Assembly (NCBI GenBank): GCA_963678215.1
Contig: OY782758.1
Coordinates: 310,001-374,000, forward strand
Length of the DNA: 64,000 bases
Direction: 5' to 3'
DNA from: Thiobius zoothamnicola
Lineage (GTDB): Bacteria > Pseudomonadota > Gammaproteobacteria > Chromatiales > Chromatiaceae
Shown: piece after piece, positions 9,050-17,230 of the stretch
Layout: each line of letters starts with the position of its first letter
Position numbering within the stretch: position 1 is the stretch's first letter
Program-made: the position numbers and the translations under genes
The notes under the pieces: model-generated
Seen by the model: only the letters and a program-made list of their open reading frames with translations
What the model was told of the DNA's origin: nothing
Database searches by the model: none

Positions 9050-9826
9050 TCAGGTTGCCAATACTTGGTTGAGGATCTGCGCATTGCCGCTGAGATGCGC
9101 TGGACTGATGGTACCGACAATCATACTGGAGACACCGGGTTGCGCGAATATGTGCTGCATGGAAGCCGCCACGCTTTGAGCCTCTTTGATATGGCCGCTC
9201 ATCAAACCTTTTTTGATGAGTACGCCGGCATTTTCATGGGCGGCTTTCTCCAGGACGGGCAGCTCTGTGTTGTCGTCCAGATTGCATGTCGCCATGACCA
9301 CATCCATTTCGTCAATGACCCGCAAGCCGCCTTCCACTGTTTTGGAGGACATGCCATGACTGCGGATCAGGCCTTGTTGTTTCAACTCGCGCAGCGCATC
9401 AAGCGCCCCTTCCTGTTCGAGAATACGTAAGTCATCGCCGTCAGAGTGAATCAATGCCACGTCAAGGTAATCTGTGCGCAGCGTATTCAGGGTGCGTTTG
9501 AGGGTCTTTATTGTGGCTTGATAGCTGAAGTCAAACAGGGATTGTCCGTGATGAAATTCCTCGCCTACTTTGGAGACGATGACCCAATCCTGACGATCCG
9601 TCAGCAGTTGGCCCAAACGTTCCTGGCTGGTGCCGTAAGCGGGGGCCGTATCCAATAGATTAATGCCGTATTCACGCGCCAACGCGAGTAGGTGACGAAT
9701 TTCAGCATCACTGGGTAAATCGAAGGCATTTGGGTATTTGACACCTTGGTTACGTCCGAATTTCACTGTGCCCAGGCCGAGTGGGCTGACTTGGATGCCG
9801 GTGTTGCCGAGTGGTCTTAGCTCCAT
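9050..9826 (-). CDS. Aldo/keto reductase
   Basis: A 258-residue NAD(P)H-dependent aldo/keto reductase, on the short side for the superfamily. The catalytic tetrad is visible: Asp and Tyr in LLDTAPAYG (about residues 58-66), Lys in IVSKVGEE and His in VALIHSDGDD. The cofactor-binding end is present as SMIVGTISPAHL. The start overlaps the preceding FAD oxidoreductase gene by 10 bp, and waaA follows with no gap, so it is translationally coupled within a lipopolysaccharide-core operon. The substrate is unknown; a role in cell-envelope sugar chemistry is only suggested by position. Confidence 0.88.
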   Translation of the reverse strand: MELRPLGNTGIQVSPLGLGTVKFGRNQGVKYPNAFDLPSDAEIRHLLALAREYGINLLDTAPAYGTSQERLGQLLTDRQDWVIVSKVGEEFHHGQSLFDFSYQATIKTLKRTLNTLRTDYLDVALIHSDGDDLRILEQEGALDALRELKQQGLIRSHGMSSKTVEGGLRVIDEMDVVMATCNLDDNTELPVLEKAAHENAGVLIKKGLMSGHIKEAQSVAASMQHIFAQPGVSSMIVGTISPAHLSGNAQILNQVLAT

Positions 9827-10983
9827 GGGATATTGCCATACCAGGGTTGTTGCGCCATTGGTGGCGTGGGTAGTTGAACAGGGATTTCAGGGGGATGTTC
9901 ACCGGGCGGTGGCAGGTATTCCAGTAGCTTGTCCGCCAAGCGCGGTGCCAAAGCCAGTTTGGTTGGCCAAGCGGTGATGATTTGGTCTTGCTGGTGTATG
10001 AAACAGTCGCTGGGTCTCTGGTTGTTCGGCATGCGTGGTTCGGCCCGGTCAATAGTGAACACTCCCCATTCCGCCTGCGTCAGATTCAGCCAGGGCAGGG
10101 TATCCTGCAAGGTTTTTTGAGCAGTCATCATTTGTTGATCAGCAGAGCATTCGACGCCGGCTTCAGCAACTTTGCCGCCGACATACCAGACTGTTTGGTT
10201 ATCCGGCATGATATCGCTGGTGATGGTCAGTTTGGGAAGCGCGCCAGCGCCCAGGCAATGGGCGTAGAGCGGAGGCAAATCGCCTTTGACCATGATCATA
10301 TGCAGTGGGCGTCGCTGCATGGCGGGTTGGCTGCGCCCGAGTTGGGTGAGTAATTCAGCATTGCCCGATCCGGCGGTTAAGAGCAGGTGGTTCGCTTGTA
10401 GTGTTTGTCCGCTGGGTAGGTGGATCAACCAATGGTTGTCCTGGCGTTGAAAGTGAGTTGCCGGCAGTTGGCGGCAGTAGGCCAGGTAGGGGTTGGCCAA
10501 TGCCTGGATCAAGGTTGCTGTATTGAGTACAGGTTCTTCCAGTTGGTATAAGTCGCCGCGAAAACCGCTGTGATTGAACGGTTCGGGAAATTCCGCGCGA
10601 GGGATTTGCCGTATGCGGCTGCGCATGACTTTACTGGCGAAGAATCCGGCCAGATTGGAGGTAAGAGAGGCCGATGTCCAGAGGTATTGATGGTTGGACA
10701 GGATTTGCACGGCGCTAAGATCCACCGCCCCCTGTCCTTGCAGGCAGGCGCGCCAGACAGCCGGCATTTGGGCGATGGCCTGGCTGGAGTCTGTCAGGTT
10801 GCCGGTCAAGGCATATTTTGTGCCGCCGTGAATGATACCTTGTGAGGCAATGGACTGGCCGCCACCCATTACATTCCGCTCGAATAGCATTGCGCGATAA
10901 CCGGTTTGCCGTAACGTTGCCAATGACCATAAACCGGCGATGCCGCCGCCGAAGATCGCTACATCAGTGTGGATGCTGTTCAC
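9817..10983 (-). CDS. FAD-dependent oxidoreductase (DAO/GlpD-like)
   Basis: A 388-residue flavoprotein of the D-amino-acid-oxidase superfamily. The dinucleotide-binding motif AIFGGGIAGL is at about residues 8-17, the flavin-associated GGGQSIASQGIIHGG block at about 40-54, and a second FAD-contact region occurs around HLLLTAGSGNAELL. The start is set at GTG 10983 because it forms a GTGA overlap with the hldE stop and places the glycine motif at the usual distance; the frame extends upstream inside hldE without support. It is the second gene of the hldE operon. I cannot name the substrate. The close coupling to heptose and Kdo genes is unusual. Confidence 0.82.
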   Translation of the reverse strand: MNSIHTDVAIFGGGIAGLWSLATLRQTGYRAMLFERNVMGGGQSIASQGIIHGGTKYALTGNLTDSSQAIAQMPAVWRACLQGQGAVDLSAVQILSNHQYLWTSASLTSNLAGFFASKVMRSRIRQIPRAEFPEPFNHSGFRGDLYQLEEPVLNTATLIQALANPYLAYCRQLPATHFQRQDNHWLIHLPSGQTLQANHLLLTAGSGNAELLTQLGRSQPAMQRRPLHMIMVKGDLPPLYAHCLGAGALPKLTITSDIMPDNQTVWYVGGKVAEAGVECSADQQMMTAQKTLQDTLPWLNLTQAEWGVFTIDRAEPRMPNNQRPSDCFIHQQDQIITAWPTKLALAPRLADKLLEYLPPPGEHPPEIPVQLPTPPMAQQPWYGNIPWS

Positions 10984-12404
10984 GTTCGTGCCTTGATCGC
11001 ATGGATGATCTGCGTGGTGGAAATGCCGTCCACATATTGCATCACGGCGACTTGGCCACCGGCTTCGCGCGTGCATTGTGCTCCTGGGATCTGGTCGGGA
11101 TCATTGTCGCCGCCTTTGACCAGAAAATCAGGTTGGACGGCGCAGATCAGGCGTTCAGGCGTCTCTTCCTCAAACGTCACGACCCAATCCACGCAGGTCA
11201 ATGCTGCCAGAACTTGCATACGGTTTTGCAGAGGATTGACAGGGCGGTCCGCGCCTTTGAGCGCCCGTACGGTGGCATCAATGTTCACCGCGACAACCAG
11301 ACGATCCCCCAGTTGGGCGGCTTCCTGTAGGTAGGCGACGTGACCGGCATGCAAAATATCGAAGCAGCCATTTGTCATGACGATGGACTCGCCTTGTTGG
11401 CGGGATGCCGCGATCTGTTGCAACAATTGTTGCTCGTTGACCAGAGGCGGGTTTGTGGGATGGTCAGCGTGTAAATGCGCATGCAATTCTTCCGGCAGCA
11501 CCGTTGCGGTACCGAGTTTGCCGACCACGATGCCAGCGGCCAGGTTGGCCAATTGGGTGGCGTTCGCCAGGGGTTGCCCATGTGCCAAGGCGCAGGCCAG
11601 CATTGAGATAACGGTATCCCCGGCACCTGTCACGTCATACACTTCGTGCGCCTGGGCCGGTAAATGGCTGGGTGGCTGGTGGCTTTGCAGTAGTGTCATG
11701 CCTTGTTCACTGCGGGTGATCAGCAAAGCGTCCAGTTCATATTCGGCGATTAACGCCAATCCTTTTTCCACCAGGGCTTGCTGGTTGGCACAAGGTCCAA
11801 CCACGGCTTCCAATTCAGACAGGTTTGGGGTGATTAAGCTGGCACCCCGGTAGCGGTTGAAATCATTCCCTTTGGGGTCAATGAGTACAGGTTTGCCTGC
11901 GGCTTTACAGGCCTGGATATAGCACTGTGGGTCATCTAATACGCCTTTCGCATAATCAGACAGAATGACGGCCTGGCAGTCGGGTAATGCTTCAATAAAA
12001 CGGTTGTGGAGACGATTGGCGTCAAAATTTGGGAAACCTTCTTCAAAATCAGCCCGTATCAATTGTTGCTGGTGGCTGATGAGTCGCAGTTTGGTGGTGG
12101 TGGGTGCTTTCGGATGATGCACGAAGTGGCAGTCAACCCGTTGGTCAACCAGCTGTTTTTGCAAAGTTTGACCATTGTCATCATCGCCAATCAGACCCAA
12201 TAGGGTGGCTTGTGCATTGAGTGCAACGATGTTCAAGGCGACATTGGCGGCTCCGCCGGGGCGATCCTCCTCCCGCTCCACCTTGACGATGGGCACCGGT
12301 GCTTCGGGTGAAATCCGTTTGGTCGGGCCATACCAATAGCGATCCAGCATGACATCGCCCAGTACCAGGATGCGTACGGCGGAAAAATCAATGATTGGTT
12401 TCAT
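10980..12404 (-). CDS. hldE: Bifunctional D-glycero-beta-D-manno-heptose-7-phosphate kinase / heptose-1-phosphate adenylyltransferase
   Basis: HldE (RfaE) phosphorylates heptose-7-phosphate and later adenylylates heptose-1-phosphate to give the ADP-heptose precursor of the lipopolysaccharide inner core. The 474-residue protein has an N-terminal ribokinase/PfkB domain (RILVLGDVMLDRYWYG, RPGGAANVALN and the GAGD anion-hole motif DVTGAGDTV near residue 265). It also has a C-terminal cytidylyltransferase-fold domain starting near MTNGCFDILHAGHVAYL with the HxGH motif. Both halves are complete. It is the first gene of a leftward operon, divergent from glcB. Confidence 0.96.
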   Translation of the reverse strand: MKPIIDFSAVRILVLGDVMLDRYWYGPTKRISPEAPVPIVKVEREEDRPGGAANVALNIVALNAQATLLGLIGDDDNGQTLQKQLVDQRVDCHFVHHPKAPTTTKLRLISHQQQLIRADFEEGFPNFDANRLHNRFIEALPDCQAVILSDYAKGVLDDPQCYIQACKAAGKPVLIDPKGNDFNRYRGASLITPNLSELEAVVGPCANQQALVEKGLALIAEYELDALLITRSEQGMTLLQSHQPPSHLPAQAHEVYDVTGAGDTVISMLACALAHGQPLANATQLANLAAGIVVGKLGTATVLPEELHAHLHADHPTNPPLVNEQQLLQQIAASRQQGESIVMTNGCFDILHAGHVAYLQEAAQLGDRLVVAVNIDATVRALKGADRPVNPLQNRMQVLAALTCVDWVVTFEEETPERLICAVQPDFLVKGGDNDPDQIPGAQCTREAGGQVAVMQYVDGISTTQIIHAIKART

Positions 12405-12621
12405 GGTTCAAAGGCTGATCAATGGGGTTTTGGGCAAGGGAGCCAGAAATGGCAGTTTGAGGGGGTGTATTTTAGCCTTGATCTGGCGCTGCATGGCATA
12501 GGGCAAAGTGAATAAGTGGCTGGGTCGTTGGGGGCTTTATCATAGATATTCTGTATTGTGAGGCTGGTTGTAACGCCATATGGTGCTGATTCTTTGAATG
12601 ACAGATGGGTAGAGGGTAGCA

Positions 12622-14805
12622 ATGATTCAGCGCGTATCGGTAGGTGGTTTACAAGTCGCCGCAGAACTGAATGAATTTATTAATCATGAAGCCTGTCCAG
12701 GTACTGGCATTGAACCTGCGCAGTTTTGGGCTGGATTTGAACGCCTATTGGACAAGCTTGGCGACAAGAACCGGGGTTTACTGCAAAAGCGTGATCAATT
12801 GCAAGCCAGCATTGATGCCTGGCATCAGGCGCATCAGGATCAGCCTTTCGATTTGGCGGACTATAAACGATTTTTGTATGAAATAGGTTATTTAACACCT
12901 GAAGGTGAAGATTTCTCCATTGAGGTAGCCGGGGTTGATGATGAAATCAGCCGGATTGCCGGGCCTCAATTGGTGGTGCCAGTGAATAATGCGCGTTTCG
13001 CCCTGAATGCCGTCAATGCGCGTTGGGGAAGCCTCTACAACGCTTTATATGGCACGGATGCGATCAGCGATCTGGATGAAATCACAGGAACGCCATCGTT
13101 TAATCCTGAGCGCGCCCAAAAAGTGATTGAATGGGTGGCACATTTTCTGGATCAGGCGGTGCCATTGCAACAAGGTTTTCATCAGGATGTGCAGGCATAT
13201 CAGATAGAAGCCATGGAGCAAGGGGCGAAGTTAGTTATGCTGATGCGGGATGGTGCAGTCACCCAACTGGCTCGTCCAGCGCAATGGGTGGGTTTTAATA
13301 AGACAGACGATGAGCAAACCATTCTTCTGCGCAACCATCATTTGCATCTTGAAATTCAGATTAATCCGAAGGCATTGATGGGACAGGTATCACGGGCTGG
13401 CATCCAGGATATTATGCTGGAGGCAGCGATCAGCACTATCATGGATGGCGAGGATTCGGTTGCCGCCGTGGATGCCGAAGATAAGGTGAAAGTCTATCGG
13501 AATTGGCTGGAGCTGATGCAGGGCAAACTTGAAGCGACGTTCGATAAAGGTGGCCGGATGGTTACACGTCGCATGCATCCAGATCGATGTTACACATCTC
13601 CGCAAGGTGAGCCATTCCGCTTGTCGGGGCGCAGCTTGATGTTAGTGCGTAATGTCGGCCATTTAATGACGACGGATGCCATTCTGGATGCGCAAGGCAG
13701 GGAAATTCCTGAAGGTTTGATGGACGCTATGGTGACATCCTTGTGCGCCATGCACGATCTGCAGCGGTCAGGCGACTATATTAATAGTCGTCAAGGCAGC
13801 ATTTATATTGTCAAACCGAAAATGCATGGTCCTGAAGAAGTGGCCTTTACGGATGAATTGTTTGGTGCCGTTGAACAGGTGTTGGGCTTGCCTGAGAACA
13901 CTTTGAAAATGGGTTTGATGGATGAAGAACGACGCACCTCAGTCAATCTGAAGGCTTGCATCCGTGCAGCCAGCCAGCGTTTGGTGTTTATCAATACGGG
14001 ATTTTTGGATCGCACTGGGGACGAAATCCATACCAGTATGGAAGCTGGCCCGGTATTGCGTAAGGGTGCCATTAAACAGCAACCTTGGATCACGGCCTAT
14101 GAAAACCGCAATGTGATCATTGGTCTGCAATGTGGTTTGCAGGGCAAAGCGCAAATCGGCAAAGGCATGTGGCCGATGCCGGATGAAATGCGCCAAATGT
14201 TGGCGACTAAACAGGCCCATCCCTTCGCAGGCGCGAATTGCGCCTGGGTGCCATCGCCAACCGCCGCGACTTTACATGCGACCCATTACCATTTGGTAGA
14301 CGTTACCCAGCGTCAGAACGCGCTGGTGATGCAAACAGAGGATAATTTGGATGAACTGCTGACGCCGCCTTTGCTGGGCGATGTCAGCTTGTCCACGGAA
14401 GAGATTCAAGCCGAGCTCGATAATAATGCGCAGGGTATCCTGGGTTATGTGGTGCGTTGGATTGATCAGGGCGTTGGTTGCTCTAAAGTGCCGGATATCA
14501 ATCAGATTGGTTTGATGGAGGATCGTGCCACTTTACGTATCTCCAGTCAGCATATCGCCAACTGGCTGCACCATGGCGTTTGTACCTCAGAACAAGTCAT
14601 GGATACCCTGCGGCGCATGGCAGGCATCGTGGATCAGCAAAACCAGCAGGATCCGCATTATCGCCCGATGGCGGTGAATTTTACCGATAGCATCGCCTTT
14701 GCGGCGGCATGCGACTTGATATTCAAAGGTGGTCAACAACCCAATGGGTACACTGAACCTGTGTTGCATGAGCGACGGCGGCAAATGAAGCAAAAGCTTT
14801 GTTGA
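12622..14805 (+). CDS. glcB: Malate synthase G
   Basis: Condenses glyoxylate with acetyl-CoA to malate in the cytoplasm, the second step of the glyoxylate bypass and a way to use glycolate. The 727-residue length is typical of isoform G, not isoform A. Recognisable blocks are LNAVNARWGSLYNALYGTDAI, GDYINSRQGSIYIVKPKMHGPEEV and DEERRTSVNLKACI (active-site region). FINTGFLDRTGDEIHTSMEAGP and the C-terminal CSKVPDINQIGLMEDRATLRISSQ block are also present. ATG 12622 is preceded by a purine-rich stretch. It is monocistronic. Isocitrate lyase is not in the window, so the substrate source cannot be judged. Confidence 0.97.
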   Translation: MIQRVSVGGLQVAAELNEFINHEACPGTGIEPAQFWAGFERLLDKLGDKNRGLLQKRDQLQASIDAWHQAHQDQPFDLADYKRFLYEIGYLTPEGEDFSIEVAGVDDEISRIAGPQLVVPVNNARFALNAVNARWGSLYNALYGTDAISDLDEITGTPSFNPERAQKVIEWVAHFLDQAVPLQQGFHQDVQAYQIEAMEQGAKLVMLMRDGAVTQLARPAQWVGFNKTDDEQTILLRNHHLHLEIQINPKALMGQVSRAGIQDIMLEAAISTIMDGEDSVAAVDAEDKVKVYRNWLELMQGKLEATFDKGGRMVTRRMHPDRCYTSPQGEPFRLSGRSLMLVRNVGHLMTTDAILDAQGREIPEGLMDAMVTSLCAMHDLQRSGDYINSRQGSIYIVKPKMHGPEEVAFTDELFGAVEQVLGLPENTLKMGLMDEERRTSVNLKACIRAASQRLVFINTGFLDRTGDEIHTSMEAGPVLRKGAIKQQPWITAYENRNVIIGLQCGLQGKAQIGKGMWPMPDEMRQMLATKQAHPFAGANCAWVPSPTAATLHATHYHLVDVTQRQNALVMQTEDNLDELLTPPLLGDVSLSTEEIQAELDNNAQGILGYVVRWIDQGVGCSKVPDINQIGLMEDRATLRISSQHIANWLHHGVCTSEQVMDTLRRMAGIVDQQNQQDPHYRPMAVNFTDSIAFAAACDLIFKGGQQPNGYTEPVLHERRRQMKQKLC

Positions 14806-14988
14806 TGAATGGCCGATAAGGTGCTGGTTGCCAGGGAAATGAAGAAAAATGCCCAAAAGCGAATGGATAAGGTGGGTGAGAGAGCACGATGGTGAATACC
14901 GATGGCAGCCTGTGTTGACATCATCTTGACCGCGTGGATGTTGATTACCAGCTACAATGTATCCGCCGGGCTGCCCAATGAACTGCCT

Positions 14989-15090
14989 TTTGCAACGTGG
15001 CCTCATGCAAATTCACACGGACTGCCAAAAGCTGCGCTGCTTGTTCCTTGCTATGCAACTTTTGGTGTCCGGTGATTTGCGGCGTTATGC
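14989..15090 (+). other. attC-like integron cassette recombination site
   Basis: A long imperfect hairpin. Arm 15007-15031 (GCAAATtCACaCGGAC... to CCAAAAG) pairs with arm 15059-15080 (CTTTTGG...GTCCGGTGATTTGC), leaving single unpaired bases on one arm, as in attC sites. The right core site is GCGTTATGC ending at 15090; the left core (TTTGCAACG, 14989-14997) is a weaker partner. A TA cassette (brnT/brnA) starts just downstream, which is typical integron cargo. No integrase gene is visible, so this would be a cassette array lacking its integrase, or a stranded cassette. Confidence 0.6.
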
Positions 15091-15131
15091 TTCACTGCCA
15101 AGTTTAGTGACCCCATCAGGAATTATGAAGA

Positions 15132-15422
15132 ATGAGATTTGAGTGGGATCCCAAAAAAGAAGCAATCAATATTCAGAAACATGGCATTACATTTGGGCAG
15201 GCATCCTATGTTTTTGCAGATAGATATGCTTTGAATAAATATGATGAGAAGCATTCAGAAGATGAAGACAGGTGGCTATTGCTTGGAAAATCAATGAATG
15301 AGGTACTACTCGTCGTAGTACATACATTCAAAGATCAAGATGGCATGGGATTTGTAAGAATTATCAGTGCTCGTAAAGCTAGCAAGAGTGAACGCAAAGA
15401 ATATGAAAGAAGGCATCCGTAA
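15132..15422 (+). CDS. brnT: BrnT family ribonuclease toxin
   Basis: The toxin of a type II BrnT/BrnA pair; BrnT is a small RelE-fold ribonuclease that stops translation when free of BrnA. The 96-residue protein has the family pattern FEWDPKKEAINIQKHGITF at the N-terminus. The central block ERW-like sequence appears here as EDEDRWLLLGKS, followed by the C-terminal RIISARKASKSERKEYE. The stop codon shares one base with the ATG of brnA. The pair lies directly after an attC-like site, so it probably moves as a gene cassette. BrnA is expected to repress its own promoter. Confidence 0.9.
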   Translation: MRFEWDPKKEAINIQKHGITFGQASYVFADRYALNKYDEKHSEDEDRWLLLGKSMNEVLLVVVHTFKDQDGMGFVRIISARKASKSERKEYERRHP

Positions 15423-15649
15423 TGAAAGATGAATATGATTTTAGTAACGCAGAACAAGGCAAATTTTACAGGCCAATTGAAGAACTTGACGTACCAATTT
15501 ACCTTGATAAGGAGGTAAAGGCATTTTTCATGCAGAAGATTAAAACCAAAGGGCAAGCATTCTCGTTAAATCAGGTCGTTAATGCACTATTGAAAAAAGA
15601 CATTGAGATTTCAAATCAGTTAAGTAGCCAGGGCATAACAAAGCCATAA
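15422..15649 (+). CDS. brnA: BrnA family antitoxin
   Basis: A 75-residue antitoxin partner of the preceding BrnT. The N-terminal part (DEYDFSNAEQGKFYRP) is the toxin-binding region in this family. The C-terminal ribbon-helix-helix segment starts near VPIYLDKEVKAFFMQK and should bind operator DNA. It is translationally coupled to brnT (TAATG). The last codons run into an attC-like left core (GCATAAC at 15633), so the stop lies inside the recombination site, a compact arrangement seen in integron cassettes. Confidence 0.88.
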   Translation: MKDEYDFSNAEQGKFYRPIEELDVPIYLDKEVKAFFMQKIKTKGQAFSLNQVVNALLKKDIEISNQLSSQGITKP

Positions 15650-15679
15650 ACACGGATAGCAAAAAGCGCTGCTCGTTCC
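15633..15679 (+). other. attC-like site, left half only, interrupted by an IS remnant
   Basis: GCATAAC (15633-15639) is the exact complement of the GTTATGC right core at 15084. It is followed by AAAGCCATAAACACGG and AGCAAAAAGCGCTGCTC, which resemble the left half of attC sites, including the CACGGA...GCAAAA order of the first site. The matching right half is missing. Instead, at 15680 the terminal repeat of an IS4-type remnant begins. Confidence 0.5.
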
Positions 15680-15955
15680 CAATGCCGTTAATTTAAACGA
15701 TAAGCCACTGAATTTGCTAGAATAATCTACGTTATAGGCCATAAGCTGGGGCTTCCACCATGCGATTCTTAAAGCAAATTTAAAAATTCTTATACCCACA
15801 TCACTCACTCATGTTTAAGTCTACCTTCATTGAGGCCTATAAACTGAATGGGCGCGCTTTTACCCGGTCTCGAAACTTAACAACTGTAATCCCCCCTTTT
15901 TAACAGCGCTCAGAAGTGGAAAGCTTATGCCGCGAGGGCTAACTTAACGGCATTG
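15680..15955 (+). mobile_element. Internally deleted IS4-family element (about 276 bp)
   Basis: Bounded by inverted ends CAATGCCGTTAA (15680-15691) and TTAACGGCATTG (15944-15955). The same right end follows the IS4-type transposase remnant at 60631-60642. Inside, translation from about 15809 reads MFKSTFIEAYKLNGRAFTRSRNL, which looks like the start of an IS4-family transposase, and then quickly reaches sequence like the transposase 3' end (GCTTATGCCG...GGCTAACTTAACGG). The element therefore keeps both ends but has lost most of the transposase. It could still be moved in trans. It sits inside an attC-like site. Confidence 0.6.
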
Positions 15956-16124
15956 AGCGCGAACCACACTGACCATCTGTTCCAGTGATGCTTGGTGTGC
16001 GTATCCAACTGGCTTTCTGAACTGGTCCGCGCCGCTAAATCAGTCACCGGCTCCATGTGGGCTAAGGTCGCATGATCGGCCTTATTATGCTAAAAATTCA
16101 CGTTATTGCGTCACGAATACGCGT

Positions 16125-16418
16125 ATGAATAAATTAAAATTTGAGTGGGACAAAAAGAAAGCTGCCTCAAATCTCAAAAAACACGGCGTATCATTTGATG
16201 AAGCTCGTTCAGTGTTTTACGATGAACAAGCCATTCAGTTCTATGACCCCGAGCACTCCGAAAGTGAAGACCGTTTTATTCTGTTAGGAACAAGTTATAA
16301 ATTGAAAACATTGATTGTCTGCCACTGTTTCAGAGAGAAAGAAACTAAAATTCGCATCATATCCGCGCGTAAAGCGGACAATGAGGAAGCACAGGTTTAT
16401 TGGAGCAAGAGAAAATGA
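16125..16418 (+). CDS. brnT: BrnT family ribonuclease toxin (second copy)
   Basis: A 97-residue BrnT homologue, clearly related to the copy at 15132 but diverged. It has KFEWDKKKAASNLKKHGVSFDEA at the start, EHSESEDRFILLG in the middle and IRIISARKADNEEAQ near the end. It forms an ATGA overlap with its antitoxin. Upstream, a GTTATTG motif at 16102 could be a degenerate attC right core. Two non-identical BrnTA pairs side by side could allow cross-talk, but the antitoxins differ strongly, which argues for separate pairs. Confidence 0.9.
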   Translation: MNKLKFEWDKKKAASNLKKHGVSFDEARSVFYDEQAIQFYDPEHSESEDRFILLGTSYKLKTLIVCHCFREKETKIRIISARKADNEEAQVYWSKRK

Positions 16419-16621
16419 AAGAATATTATGATTTTTCAAAAATGAAAGGGAAGAAGAATCCTTATACAAAATACTTGAAACAGCCAGTTACTATGGATCT
16501 TGATTGTGATTCTGTAAATTATTTCAAGTCCTTGGCTGAAGAGGCAGGTATTTCTTATCAAACACTTATCAATCTATATTTGCGGGATTGTGCTACCAAC
16601 CAGCGTAAACTGGAAATGTAG
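16415..16621 (+). CDS. brnA: BrnA family antitoxin (second copy)
   Basis: A 68-residue antitoxin. The start was placed at ATG 16415 because it overlaps the brnT stop as ATGA and gives MKEYYDFSKMKGKKNPY, the BrnA-like N-terminus; an upstream in-frame ATG at 16400 lies within brnT. The C-terminal part (PVTMDLDCDSVNYFKSLAEEAGISYQTLINLYLRDCA) is a ribbon-helix-helix segment for DNA binding. The neighbourhood suggests cassette-borne origin. Confidence 0.85.
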   Translation: MKEYYDFSKMKGKKNPYTKYLKQPVTMDLDCDSVNYFKSLAEEAGISYQTLINLYLRDCATNQRKLEM

Positions 16622-16994
16622 TGAGTACCCGCGAACGGTCGTCTTAACAAATGGTTTCAGTGGACGGCTAATGCCCGTGCTGGCTATGCCGCTTGAACTC
16701 ACGACCTATTGTTGATGGATGGCGACCAAGCAAGCGTGCTATCTGGCTAGAACTATCACCTTGTGCGTGACGTTCAGCCATTATTTTCCGCTCACATGCG
16801 CTAAGATGGCTATAGGACATTGGGGTCTCCTGATCTTCTGAGATTTACATAAGCCCAGCTTATCAGTTTGCCTTTCAATGTCCCCTTTCGACCGTTATGC
16901 TTACCTGTGCACTTGCAACTTGAATCCGCTAGTTATCACGTATCCGACGTGGAACCCACTGAACACTGGCAGCGTTATGTGGTTATTGAGTCCG
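16622..16994. other. Cassette-derived intergenic DNA with split attC-like halves
   Basis: No gene is supported. At 16643-16676, CTTAACAAATGG followed by TTTCAGTGGACGGC resembles the left half of another attC type. At about 16945-16976, CCCACTGAACACTGG followed by GCGTTATGT resembles its right half. The halves are about 270 bp apart, too far for one functional attC, so either an insertion separates them or the match is accidental. A further GTTATGC occurs at about 16894. Confidence 0.35.
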
Positions 16995-17089
16995 TTTTAA
17001 TCTCTTTGGGTTCAATTCCCCGCCGCTTGAGGCGAGGTAAAATCGTTGCATCCGATTGATACCCCGCCTCAAGGGGCGGGGTTATTCAT
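16995..17089. repeat. REP-like palindromic element (two opposed hairpins)
   Basis: Starts TTTTAATCTCTTTGGGTTCA, then a hairpin CCCCGCC-gcttga-GGCGaGG at 17019-17038. A second GC-rich hairpin, CCCCGCC-tcaag-GGGCGGGG, lies at about 17062-17081. The first half, including the lead sequence and the trailing GGTAA, recurs at 20211-20255 with compensating changes in the stem. The paired, opposed layout is like BIME elements. A terminator role is also possible, but there is no U-run. Confidence 0.6.
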
Positions 17090-17230
17090 TGCTGTATCCC
17101 GCTGTCTGGGTAGCATCTCAACATCTTTAGCTCATTCTCATCGCTTTCAACAGTTTGCGCTGGTGATTGACCTTGGAGTCGGGGGTCGTTAAGTTTTTGC
17201 CCCAGTTTTTGTCAGTTTTCCGATTATCTC

